Assembly: GCF_022760805.1 (NCBI RefSeq)
Contig: NZ_JAIVFL010000001.1
Coordinates: 1,116,001-1,180,000 of the forward strand
DNA: 64,000 nt
Direction of reading: 5' to 3'
Origin: Candidatus Mycolicibacterium alkanivorans
GTDB lineage: Bacteria; Actinomycetota; Actinomycetes; Mycobacteriales; Mycobacteriaceae
Each line of letters opens with the position of its first letter. Within the stretch, counting starts at the first letter, position 1. This document shows, piece after piece, positions 1 to 8,399 of this stretch. The notes below the pieces were generated by a model, which ran no database searches, had not been told where the DNA came from, and saw only the letters and a list, made by a program, of their open reading frames with translations. The position numbers and the translations under genes were made by a program.

Positions 1-1
1 G

Positions 2-2374
2 ATCACCGAGCCAGCCATCCGCGCCGCTGCCGAGCATCCGCGCGACCTGGACAACGACCTGGTCGACGCGCAGGAGACGCGCCGCATCCTGGACCGCCTC
101 TACGGCTACGAGGTCAGCCCCGTGCTGTGGAAGAAGGTAGCCCCGAAGCTGTCGGCCGGGCGGGTGCAGTCCGTGGCGACCCGCATCATCGTGCAGCGCG
201 AGCGCGACCGCATGGCGTTCCGCACCGCCTCGTACTGGGACGTGCTGGCCGAGCTGGACGCCAGCGTGTCCGACAAGAACGCCTCGCCGTCGCGGTTCAA
301 CGCCCGGCTGGTCACCGTCGACGGCAAGCGGGTGGCCACCGGTCGCGACTTCGACTCCCTCGGTGCGGTCCGCAAGCCCGACGAGGTGCTGGTCCTCGAC
401 GAGGCAGCTGCGAGCTTGCTGGCCGCCGGGCTGCGCGGTGCCAGCCTGACCGTGGCGTCGGTGGAGGAGAAGCCCTACACCCGCCGGCCGTATCCGCCGT
501 TCATGACCTCCACGTTGCAGCAGGAGGCGGGCCGCAAGCTGCGGTTCACCTCCGACCGCACCATGAGCGTGGCTCAGCGGCTCTACGAAAACGGCTACAT
601 CACGTACATGCGTACCGACTCGACCACGTTGTCGCAGTCGGCCATCGACGCCGCACGCAACCAGGCCCGCCAGCTCTACGGCGACGAGTACGTGCACCCT
701 TCGCCGCGGCAGTACACCCGCAAGGTGAAGAACGCTCAGGAGGCCCACGAGGCCATCCGGCCCGCCGGTGACACGTTCGCCACCCCGGGGGCGCTGCACC
801 CAGAACTGGGCACCGACGAGTTCCGGCTCTACGAGCTGATCTGGCAGCGCACGGTGGCCTCTCAGATGGCCGACGCCCGCGGCACCACGCTGAGCCTGCG
901 GATCGCAGGCACCGAGCCCGACGGGCGCGAGGTCGTGTTCAGTGCGAGCGGGCGCACCATCACCTTCCCGGGATTCCTGAAGGCCTACGTCGAAACCGTC
1001 GACGAGCTCGCCGGCGGTGAGGCCGACGACGCCGAGAGCCGGCTGCCGCAGCTGCGCCAGGGTCAGCGGGTGGACGCCACCGAGCTGACCCCCGACGGCC
1101 ACAACACCAACCCGCCGGCGCGCTACACCGAGGCGTCGTTGATCAAGGCGCTCGAGGACCTCGGAATCGGCCGTCCCTCAACGTATTCCTCGATCATCAA
1201 GACCATCCAGGACCGCGGGTACGTCCACAAGAAGGGCAGCGCGCTGGTGCCGTCGTGGGTGGCGTTCGCCGTCACCGGCCTACTCGAGCAGCACTTCAGC
1301 CGACTGGTGGACTACGACTTCACCGCGGCCATGGAGGACGAGCTCGACGAGATCGCCTCCGGACACGAGCGGCGCACCAACTGGCTGTCCAACTTCTACT
1401 TCGGCGGCGAGCACGGGGTGGCCGACTCCATTGCCCGCGCCGGTGGCCTCAAGAAGCTGGTGGGTGTCAACCTCGAGGGTATCGATGCCCGAGAAGTCAA
1501 CTCCATCAAGCTCTTTGACGACGAGCACGGCCGCCCGATCGTGGTCCGGGTGGGCAAGAACGGCCCGTACCTGGAGCGGATGATCACCGGCGACGACGGT
1601 GAGCCGACCCCGCAGCGGGCCAACCTCAGTGACGAGATCACTCCCGACGAGCTCACCCTCGAACTGGCCGAAACCCTTTTCGCGATACCGCAAGAGGGCC
1701 GGGTTCTCGGCGTCGACCCGGAGAGCGGACACGAGATCGTCGCGCGTGACGGCCGGTACGGCCCGTATGTCACCGAGGTGCTGCCCCCGCCGCCGGAGGA
1801 CGACGGCGGCGGGACCGCCGAGAAGGGCAAGAAGCCGACCGGGCCCAAGCCGCGCACCGGCTCGCTGTTCCGGTCGATGGACCTGCAGACCGTCACTCTC
1901 GAGGACGCGCTGAAGCTGCTGTCGTTGCCCCGCGTTGTCGGTGTGGACCCGCAGACCAACGAGGAGATCACCGCGCAGAACGGGCGTTACGGTCCGTACC
2001 TCAAGCGCGGCACGGATTCTCGCTCACTGGCCACCGAGGATCAGATCTTCGACATCACCCTCGAAGACGCGCTGAAGATCTACGCCGAGCCGAAGCGCCG
2101 TGGCAGGCAGGGTGCGGCGGCGCCGCCACTGCGCGAGTTGGGCACCGATCCGGCGTCGGGCAAGCCGATGGTGATCAAGGACGGCCGGTTCGGCCCGTAC
2201 GTCACCGACGGCGAGACCAACGCCAGCCTGCGCAAGGGTGACGACGTGCCGACTATCACCGACGAGCGCGCCTCGGAGCTGCTGGCCGACCGCCGCGCCC
2301 GCGGCCCGGTCAAGGCGACCGCCAAGAAGACGACGCGCAAGGCGCCGGCGAAGAAAGCGGCCAAGCGCAGCTAG
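2..2374 (+). CDS. topA: DNA topoisomerase I (5' end outside window)
   Basis: Type IA topoisomerase that relaxes negatively supercoiled DNA through a 5'-phosphotyrosine intermediate. The reading frame is open from base 2 with no start codon, so the N-terminal TOPRIM part lies upstream of the window. The active-site motif ITYMRTDST is visible, with the catalytic Tyr codon at 605-607. Downstream come several repeats of the actinobacterial C-terminal type (RxGPY motifs near 1550, 1755, 1985 and 2185) instead of zinc fingers. A Lys/Ala-rich basic tail ends the protein, as in mycobacterial TopA. The stop overlaps the stop of the convergent cyclase gene by 4 bp. Confidence 0.97.
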   Translation: MTEPAIRAAAEHPRDLDNDLVDAQETRRILDRLYGYEVSPVLWKKVAPKLSAGRVQSVATRIIVQRERDRMAFRTASYWDVLAELDASVSDKNASPSRFNARLVTVDGKRVATGRDFDSLGAVRKPDEVLVLDEAAASLLAAGLRGASLTVASVEEKPYTRRPYPPFMTSTLQQEAGRKLRFTSDRTMSVAQRLYENGYITYMRTDSTTLSQSAIDAARNQARQLYGDEYVHPSPRQYTRKVKNAQEAHEAIRPAGDTFATPGALHPELGTDEFRLYELIWQRTVASQMADARGTTLSLRIAGTEPDGREVVFSASGRTITFPGFLKAYVETVDELAGGEADDAESRLPQLRQGQRVDATELTPDGHNTNPPARYTEASLIKALEDLGIGRPSTYSSIIKTIQDRGYVHKKGSALVPSWVAFAVTGLLEQHFSRLVDYDFTAAMEDELDEIASGHERRTNWLSNFYFGGEHGVADSIARAGGLKKLVGVNLEGIDAREVNSIKLFDDEHGRPIVVRVGKNGPYLERMITGDDGEPTPQRANLSDEITPDELTLELAETLFAIPQEGRVLGVDPESGHEIVARDGRYGPYVTEVLPPPPEDDGGGTAEKGKKPTGPKPRTGSLFRSMDLQTVTLEDALKLLSLPRVVGVDPQTNEEITAQNGRYGPYLKRGTDSRSLATEDQIFDITLEDALKIYAEPKRRGRQGAAAPPLRELGTDPASGKPMVIKDGRFGPYVTDGETNASLRKGDDVPTITDERASELLADRRARGPVKATAKKTTRKAPAKKAAKRS

Positions 2375-3990
2375 TCGGAGACGTCGCTGCCGACTTGACG
2401 CTGCTCGGCCGGAACCGCCAGATTCGTCGGCCGGGCCAGCTGTGTCGGGGCGGTTCGCCCGCGCAGTTCGACGACCTCGCCGACGTTCCAGCACAGCGCC
2501 TCGGCATCGAGGGCACCGCTGACCGCGATCGCCGAGGCGAGCACGTGGCCGGTCTCCAGCTTGGCAAGCTCGGTGAGCCGGGCCGCCTCGTTGACCGGAT
2601 CCCCGATCACGGTGTACTCGAAGCGAGCCTGGGCGCCGATGTGCCCAGCAATGGTCCGCCCGGCCGAGACCCCGATACCGAAGTCGGTTTGGCCGAGCAC
2701 CTCGACGAGTTCGTCGTGCAGTTCGCGCGATGCGGCCAGTGCCGCGCCGGAGGCGTCGTGGTGCTCGATGGGGGCGCCGAAGATGCATAGCGCCGCGTCA
2801 CCCTGGAACTTGTTGACGAATCCGCCGTGCTTCTTGACGGTTTCGACCACCACCCGGAAGAAGTCATTGAGCAGGCTGACGACCTCGCCGGGCGGGCGAG
2901 TCGAGGCCAGTTGGGTCGAGCCGACGAGGTCGACGAACAGTACGGCGACGTCGCGCTCCTGGCCGCCGAGCTCGGTGCCGCGTTCCAGCGCGCGCCGGGC
3001 GACGTCCTCGCCGACGTAGCGGCCGAACAGGTCACGCAGCCGTTGCCGCTCGGACAGGTCGCGCACCATGTCGTTGAAGCCGGCCTGCAGCAGGCCGAGC
3101 TCGCTGGCGTCGTAGATCTGCATGTGGGCGTTGTAGTTGCCGCGCTGGACCTCCCCGAGCGCCCAGCGCAGCTGGCGCAGCGGGTCGGCGATCGACATGG
3201 CTGACAGCACGTTGCCGGCCAGGCCGATCACCAGGGCGGCGACGGCCATCATCAGGATCGGGGTGAACAGCTGGTCGGCCGAGGCCTGCAGCAGGGAGAA
3301 TTTGCTGGCCACCACAGACAGCACGATTGCCAGCAGCGGAACGCCGGTGGACAGCAGCCAGGTCAGCACCAGGCGCCGCACCACGCCGGGCCGGCGGAAC
3401 TTCTCCGGCACCCCGCCGCGCAGAGCGGCGACGGCGACTGGCCGCAGCACCCGCTCGGCTTGCAGGTAGCCGATGATCGACGTCGCTGCGGCGCCGAGCA
3501 GGGAGGCGACCGCCAGCACCGGGGCGGCGCGGCTGGCGACCGGCCAGCTGGCCGCGATGAACACGATCGCGCCCAGCACCCAGTTCGTCATGCTGATGAC
3601 CGAGCGGTAGGTGGGCATCCGCAGGGCCCGCAGCCGAGCTGCCTCGGTGGCCTCCGGGTCGTCCTCGGCCAGCAGCGCGTCGCGGCGCTGCCAGCGGAAA
3701 ACCGGGACTAGGAGCATGAGGCTGAAGAACGCGGCGACCCCGAACGAGATGAACAGATAGCTCAGGAAGATCGCCAGGTTCAGCTTCGGGAGATCCTGCA
3801 GCATGATGCGGTCGGCGGGCGGCAGTCCGAAGCGCAGGAAACCGAGCACCAGCAGGGCGCCGATGATGTCGGCCTGCAGCATGCCCAGGGAGAACACCGG
3901 CCACGGTGTACGCGCCACCCAGCGGACGAATGCGCTGATTCGCCCGGGAGTGACCGGCTCGGTGCTCACCAGTTCACCGTATCGGTCCAC
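2371..3990 (-). CDS. Membrane class III adenylate cyclase with HAMP domain (Rv3645-like)
   Basis: 539-residue membrane adenylate cyclase making cAMP from ATP. The first ~290 residues hold about six hydrophobic segments. A HAMP linker follows (SIADPLRQLRWALGEVQRG), then a C-terminal class III catalytic domain. Catalytic residues look intact: metal Asp in VLFVDLVG, Lys and second Asp in NKFQGD, and the Asn/Arg pair in GDPVNEAARL. Length and order match M. tuberculosis Rv3645, also next to topA. Start taken at ATG 3990; a GTG a few codons downstream is possible. It is divergent from holB with about 70 bp between them, which must hold both promoters. Confidence 0.95.
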   Translation of the reverse strand: MDRYGELVSTEPVTPGRISAFVRWVARTPWPVFSLGMLQADIIGALLVLGFLRFGLPPADRIMLQDLPKLNLAIFLSYLFISFGVAAFFSLMLLVPVFRWQRRDALLAEDDPEATEAARLRALRMPTYRSVISMTNWVLGAIVFIAASWPVASRAAPVLAVASLLGAAATSIIGYLQAERVLRPVAVAALRGGVPEKFRRPGVVRRLVLTWLLSTGVPLLAIVLSVVASKFSLLQASADQLFTPILMMAVAALVIGLAGNVLSAMSIADPLRQLRWALGEVQRGNYNAHMQIYDASELGLLQAGFNDMVRDLSERQRLRDLFGRYVGEDVARRALERGTELGGQERDVAVLFVDLVGSTQLASTRPPGEVVSLLNDFFRVVVETVKKHGGFVNKFQGDAALCIFGAPIEHHDASGAALAASRELHDELVEVLGQTDFGIGVSAGRTIAGHIGAQARFEYTVIGDPVNEAARLTELAKLETGHVLASAIAVSGALDAEALCWNVGEVVELRGRTAPTQLARPTNLAVPAEQRQVGSDVSD

Positions 3991-4063
3991 AGTGACCGAT
4001 CTGCACCTTGGCGACGGACCGCGGAACGGCAGTGTCGCCCGATCACACTAGTGTCTGGAGGTG

Positions 4064-5278
4064 ATGTCCGGGGTATTTTCGCGGCTGGTCGGCCAAGGCG
4101 CGGTGGAAGCCGAGTTGGTGGCCGCCGCCCGCGCCGCTCGGGGTGATTCCGCTCGCGATGCGCTCGCCACCGGCACCATGACACATGCGTGGCTGATCAC
4201 CGGGCCCCCCGGCTCGGGTCGCTCGGTTGCGGCCCTGTGCTTCGCGGCGGCGCTGCAGTGCACGTCGGAGGGCACCCCCGGCTGCGGTGAGTGCCGGGCG
4301 TGTACGACGACGATGGCCGGCACCCATGCCGACGTGCGTCGCATCATCCCCGAGGGCCTGTCGATCGGGGTCGACGAGATGCGCGGCATCGTCCAGATCG
4401 CGTCCCGCAGGCCCGGCACCGGTCGCTGGCAGATCGTGGTGGTCGAGGACGCCGACCGGCTCACCGAGGGTGCGGCCAACGCGTTGCTGAAGGTGGTCGA
4501 GGAGCCGCCGCCGTCGACCGTGTTCCTGCTCTGCGCGCCCTCGGTGGATCCCGAGGACATTGCGATCACGCTGCGCTCGCGCTGCCGCCATGTCGCCCTC
4601 GTCACCCCGTCGACGGAGGCGATCGCCCAGGTGCTGGTCGCCGGCGACGGGCTGTCCGCCGAGGAGGCGCGGTGGGCGGCGTCTGTCAGCGGCGGGCACG
4701 TCGGGCGGGCCCGGCGGCTGGCCACCGACCCGGACGCCCGCGAGCGTCGTGCCCGGGCGCTGGGGCTGGCCCGTGACGCCGCCACGCCGGCCCGGGCGTT
4801 CGCCGCCGCCGAGGAGTTGGTCGCCACCGCGGAGGCCGAGGCCCGAGCGCTCACCGTCGGCCGCGACGAGGCCGAGACCGAGGAGCTGCGCACGGCTCTG
4901 GGGGCCGGCGGAACCGGCAAGGGCACCGCGGGCGCGCTGCGTGGAGCGGCGGGTGCGATCAAGGACCTGGAACGACGGCAGAAGTCCCGGCAGACCCGTG
5001 CCTCGCGCGATGCGCTGGACCGCGCACTCATCGACCTCGCCACGTACTTCCGCGACGCGCTGCTGGTGGCTGAGGGGGCCGATGCGGTGGTGCCCAACCA
5101 TCCGGACATGGCCGAGAAGGTGGCGGCGCTGGCCGTGCACGCCTCCCCGGAGCGGTTACTGCGCTGCATCGAGGCGGTGCTCGAGTGCCGGGAGGCCCTG
5201 GCCACCAACGTCAAGCCGAAGTTCGCGGTCGATGCGCTGGTGGCGACCGTTGGTCAGGCATTGCGTTCGGACCTGTAG
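4064..5278 (+). CDS. holB: DNA polymerase III delta' subunit
   Basis: Clamp-loader subunit of the replicative polymerase. The N-terminal AAA+ domain carries a Walker-A-like loop GPPGSGRS and a zinc module with four Cys (CTSEGTPGCGECRAC). The downstream NALLKVVEEPP motif is typical of DnaX/HolB proteins. The C-terminal part is the helical clamp-loader collar. Length (~404 aa) fits Rv3644c. Start chosen at ATG 4064 because it gives MSGVFSRLVGQ, matching the mycobacterial family N-terminus; a GTG lies one codon upstream and GGAGG sits very close. It precedes tRNA-Thr. Confidence 0.96.
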   Translation: MSGVFSRLVGQGAVEAELVAAARAARGDSARDALATGTMTHAWLITGPPGSGRSVAALCFAAALQCTSEGTPGCGECRACTTTMAGTHADVRRIIPEGLSIGVDEMRGIVQIASRRPGTGRWQIVVVEDADRLTEGAANALLKVVEEPPPSTVFLLCAPSVDPEDIAITLRSRCRHVALVTPSTEAIAQVLVAGDGLSAEEARWAASVSGGHVGRARRLATDPDARERRARALGLARDAATPARAFAAAEELVATAEAEARALTVGRDEAETEELRTALGAGGTGKGTAGALRGAAGAIKDLERRQKSRQTRASRDALDRALIDLATYFRDALLVAEGADAVVPNHPDMAEKVAALAVHASPERLLRCIEAVLECREALATNVKPKFAVDALVATVGQALRSDL

Positions 5279-5303
5279 ACTCATTGCTCGGCCTGAAGGC
5301 CGC

Positions 5304-5379
5304 GCCGCCTTAGCTCAGTCGGTAGAGCGATTCACTCGTAATGAATAGGTCGGGGGTTCGATTCCCCCAGGCGGCTCCA
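5304..5379 (+). tRNA. tRNA-Thr (anticodon CGT)
   Basis: Full cloverleaf read by eye: acceptor GCCGCCT pairs with AGGCGGC (5369-5375); D-arm GCTC/GAGC; anticodon stem ATTCA/TGAAT with loop CTCGTAA, anticodon CGT; T-arm GGGGG-TTCGATT-CCCCC; discriminator T; CCA encoded at 5377-5379. A short palindrome (GGCCTGAAGGCC) lies just upstream. The 3' 39 bases are duplicated at 14472-14510, so this tRNA is the integration target of the downstream element. Confidence 0.97.
5341..5379 (+). repeat. attL: tRNA-proximal copy of 39-bp direct repeat
   Basis: Bases 5341-5379 (anticodon loop end to CCA of tRNA-Thr) are identical to 14472-14510 and in the same orientation. Flanking bases differ on both sides (A/G before, T/C after), so the repeat is exactly 39 bp. 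This is the usual signature of tyrosine-integrase insertion into a tRNA 3' end. Confidence 0.93.
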
Positions 5380-5403
5380 TAAGTACAGCTCAGAGGGGGT
5401 GGG

Positions 5404-5990
5404 TTACCCCGCTGCATCGTCCGTAACGGCCCGTAGGGCGCGGATAGGCCGCGAATACTCGTCGAGAGTGGCGGTGTAATCCGGCACCACCACGGCCCGC
5501 TCGACGTAGTGCCGGCGCGTGATCTCGCTGCTGCCATGCCCAGCCTGACGCGCAGCGGCCTCCAGTCCCAACGCCCGCTCCACCGCGGTGACCACCGTTT
5601 TACGCACTGAGTGGGGGGACCACCCAGGCGAGGTCGTCGCCGCGGATTTCCCGCCAGTGCGAGCGCACGTTCGCCTCCGACTGGAACGTGCCGTTGCGGG
5701 TGGGGAACACCGCGCCGCGGGCCGAGGCGTGAGGTGTCGCCCTGCCACTCGACGATCCGACGCCGCATCTCCACTACATCTTCTGGGGTGAGGACGCGCA
5801 GCCGCACCTGCCGCAGCGCCGGCAGAATCGTCCGCTCGGTCACATCCGCGTAGCCGTCGAGGGTGTCCGTGGTTTTGCGCGGACTGGCGCCGTCGGCGAT
5901 GGCCAACTCAGTGTCGGCCTGGCATGTCGCGAGCCAGTGCGTCAGCAGATCCTCAACGGCGGACTCTGGGGTCAGTTCATCGTCGGTACC
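5404..5990 (-). pseudogene. Tyrosine integrase, frameshifted and internally deleted
   Basis: Three pieces of one integrase lie in three minus-strand frames. The N-terminal core-binding part (about 5984-5735) reads ...DLLTHWLATCQAD...SPRKTTDTLDGY. A middle catalytic piece (about 5713-5612) reads VFPTRNGTFQSEANVRSHW. The C-terminal piece (about 5618-5404) carries PHSVRKTV, AGHGSSEITRRHY and therefore the HxxR, GH and catalytic Tyr motifs. Sequence between the first two pieces is missing, so there is a deletion as well as two frameshifts. The 3' end faces the tRNA attachment site. It cannot give a functional protein. Confidence 0.88.
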
Positions 5991-6159
5991 GGCGGGGCCG
6001 CGGCGGCGGCCAGTTCCTCAAGGCCATCGACCGCGACGTGCCCAAAGATCTGTTCGTGATGCTCGCCGGGCGCTCGCGTCCGGCCAACTGGACGTGGGAT
6101 CATCTGCCGATGAAGGTCCGCTACAACGGCTACGCCAGAGCGGGTTTCGCAGGCGGGGC

Positions 6160-6249
6160 ATGCCTGACCAGGCGACCGGATCGATCCTCGACGCCGCGCT
6201 CGTCGAGTTCGATCAGCACGGCCTCCGCCGGGTCGGTGCAGGGTCAACT
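6160..6249 (+). pseudogene. TetR-type regulator, N-terminal fragment cut by an IS
   Basis: Reading from ATG 6160 gives MPDQATGSILDAALVEF followed by DQHGLRRV, the typical first helix of a TetR DNA-binding domain. The similarity stops where the left inverted repeat of the IS begins (6252), and no continuation was found at the right end. The stretch 5991-6159 encodes another coding-like fragment on the + strand (GGQFLKAIDRDVPKDLF, LPMKVRYNGY) that I do not recognise; it may be the C-terminus of the gene once upstream. Identification rests on about 25 residues. Confidence 0.35.
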
Positions 6250-6251
6250 AC

Positions 6252-8384
6252 TAACGCCGATTTTCGCGGAGCGGTGATTATCTGATCGTGGGTTCGCGCA
6301 GATCGTAGCTGATGGCGTCGCCAGGTTTGGATGGGTTGCGTAGCAAGGCGATTCGGTGCGCGGTGATGTGATCGCGGCGCGACATAGTGAAGGCATATCG
6401 CTGACTGATCAGTTAATACCCGGCTGGCACTGATCCCATCCGGTCGAAGGACCCGAATGTCAACCGACGGCAACTGGAACTACATTGCTGCTATTTCAAG
6501 GGTTCTGGCGCGATCAACCCCCGAGTCGGGCGACACGCGTTCGCAGGTCCTTGATCGCCGTGACCGAGCACGGTTGACTATCAGTATCGACCAGTCAGCG
6601 AATGCCCCGCAAGCAGCCCGGGTGGGTGGCGAGTTCTTCGCCGTCCCCGCCGTGGGCCCGCAGACCCGCTACGAGGCATTGCGGGCCTATCTGCTCGACG
6701 GTGAACCCGCCGCGGCCGTAGCCGAGCGGTTCGGCTACACCACCGCCGGGCTGCACTCGGCGGTGGCCGACTTCCGCGCCGGGGCGAAGAACTTCTTCCT
6801 CGATGCCCGTCCCGGCCCCAAGACCGCACCCGGCAAAGACGCCGCCCGGACCCGGATCATCGCCCTGCGCGCGCAGGGGTACTCCATCGATGAGATCGCC
6901 GCCGAGCTGGCCGCCGAGGGCATCGGGTTGAACCGCACCGGGATCAGCGAGGTCATCAACGAGGCCGGCCTACCCCGGATCTGGCGCCGGCCCGACGCCG
7001 CCCGCGGCGGCCCCCGGCGCCAAGACCTGCCCCGGGCCCGCGCACTGGCCGCCGACGACTACGCCCAGCTGCCCACCGACGCGCCCACCCGGATGGCCGG
7101 GCTGCTGCTCGTGCTGCCCGACCTGCTCGCCGTGGACCTGCCCGCACTGGTCACCGCCGCCGGCTACCCCGGCACCCGCGACATCCCCGCGATCAACTAC
7201 CTGCTCGCTCTGCTGGCGGTCAAGCTCACCGGCACCCGCCGTGTCTCCCACGTGCACGATCTGGCCGCCGACCCCGGCGCCGCGCTGTTCACCGGGCTCA
7301 CCGCCCTGCCCAAGACGACCGCGCTGACCACGTACTCCTACCGCCTGCAACACGCCAAGCAGAAGAAGTTCCTGACCGCGTTGGACAAGGCTTCCGTCGC
7401 CGCGGGCCTGGCCACCGGCGAGGTGCTGAACCTGGACTTCCATGCCGTCATGCACTGGGGTGAGGACGCCGCGCTGGAAAAACACTACGTGCCCTCACGC
7501 TCGCAACGCACCCGCAGCGTGTTGACCTTCTTCGCCGAAGACGCCGACTCCCACGCCCTGCTCTACGCCAACGCCGACCTCGTCAAAGCCACCCAGAACA
7601 ACGAGGTCCTCGACTTCGCCGAGCACTGGAAAACCGTCACCGGCACCCACCCCGCCCTGCTCGTCATGGACTCCAAGGTCACCACCCAAACCCAGCTCGG
7701 CGAACTGACCCAGCGCGGCATCGGCTTCATCACCCTGCGCGCCCGCACCCCCAAACTCACCGCCCACCTGCACGCGCTACCCACCAGCGCCTGGACGAAG
7801 CTGACCGTGGCCCGCGCCGGCGGCCGAACCCGCCGCGTCCAGATGATCGAAGACCCCGCCGCGCGACTATCGACCTACCCCGGCACGCTGCGTCAACTCG
7901 CCGTCGCCGGCCTGGGCCACGACGAGCCCACCATCCTGATCACCAACCAGCACTCGATGCCCGCCAAACAGGTCATCGAGACCTACTCCCGCAGAATGAA
8001 CATCGAGCAACGCCTCGCCGAAGCGATCCGCTCCTTCCACCTGGACTCCCTCACCGGAGCCGTCCCCCTCAACATCGACCTCGACGTCGTGCTCACCGTC
8101 CTTGCCCACACCCTTTGCGCCGCCCTGCGCCGCCGCATCCCCGGCTACGCAACCGCCACCCCCGACACCCTGCAACGCCGGTTCCTGTCCACCGGCGGGC
8201 ACATCCTCAACCACGGCAACCAGATCGTGGTCCGCCTCGACCGGCGCACCTACTCACCCGTACTGCGCCAAGCCAACCTGCCCACCACCTCCGTCCCCTG
8301 GCTCGGCGGCCGCACCGTGCGCTACGAGTTCGCATGAGCAGGCATCAAAATGAGGGTCAATTCGCTGAGTGAAAATCGGCGCTA
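6252..8384 (+). mobile_element. Insertion sequence with 14-bp terminal inverted repeats
   Basis: Left end 6252-6265 (TAACGCCGATTTTC) matches the reverse complement of 8371-8384 (TAGCGCCGATTTTC) at 13 of 14 positions. A single large transposase gene fills the interior. No clear target duplication is visible, which may mean deletion or rearrangement after insertion, in line with the truncated fragment on its left. It looks structurally complete. The family is not assigned; the transposase resembles large DDE enzymes of the IS4/IS1634 type. Confidence 0.75.
6457..8337 (+). CDS. DDE transposase of the insertion sequence
   Basis: 626-residue transposase, intact and reading across most of the IS. 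An N-terminal helix-turn-helix-like region (AVAERFGYTTAGLHSAV, then a second around EIAAELAAEGIGLNRTG) precedes a long catalytic part. Candidate acidic residues are in NLDFHAVMHWGED and LLVMDSKV. Near the C-terminus YSRRMNIEQRLAEAI resembles the Y-(2)-R-(3)-E signature of IS4-superfamily transposases, without the final Lys. The start at ATG 6457 is uncertain, since family similarity seems to begin some 45-60 residues later. It appears functional. Confidence 0.85.
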   Translation: MSTDGNWNYIAAISRVLARSTPESGDTRSQVLDRRDRARLTISIDQSANAPQAARVGGEFFAVPAVGPQTRYEALRAYLLDGEPAAAVAERFGYTTAGLHSAVADFRAGAKNFFLDARPGPKTAPGKDAARTRIIALRAQGYSIDEIAAELAAEGIGLNRTGISEVINEAGLPRIWRRPDAARGGPRRQDLPRARALAADDYAQLPTDAPTRMAGLLLVLPDLLAVDLPALVTAAGYPGTRDIPAINYLLALLAVKLTGTRRVSHVHDLAADPGAALFTGLTALPKTTALTTYSYRLQHAKQKKFLTALDKASVAAGLATGEVLNLDFHAVMHWGEDAALEKHYVPSRSQRTRSVLTFFAEDADSHALLYANADLVKATQNNEVLDFAEHWKTVTGTHPALLVMDSKVTTQTQLGELTQRGIGFITLRARTPKLTAHLHALPTSAWTKLTVARAGGRTRRVQMIEDPAARLSTYPGTLRQLAVAGLGHDEPTILITNQHSMPAKQVIETYSRRMNIEQRLAEAIRSFHLDSLTGAVPLNIDLDVVLTVLAHTLCAALRRRIPGYATATPDTLQRRFLSTGGHILNHGNQIVVRLDRRTYSPVLRQANLPTTSVPWLGGRTVRYEFA

Positions 8385-8399
8385 ACTGGCGCCCACCAC

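Noticed and set aside
5310..5403. C-terminal extension of the integrase frame into tRNA-Thr
   Set aside because: The extension translates tRNA antisense and belongs to the wrong frame; the true integrase end is the TGA at 5404.
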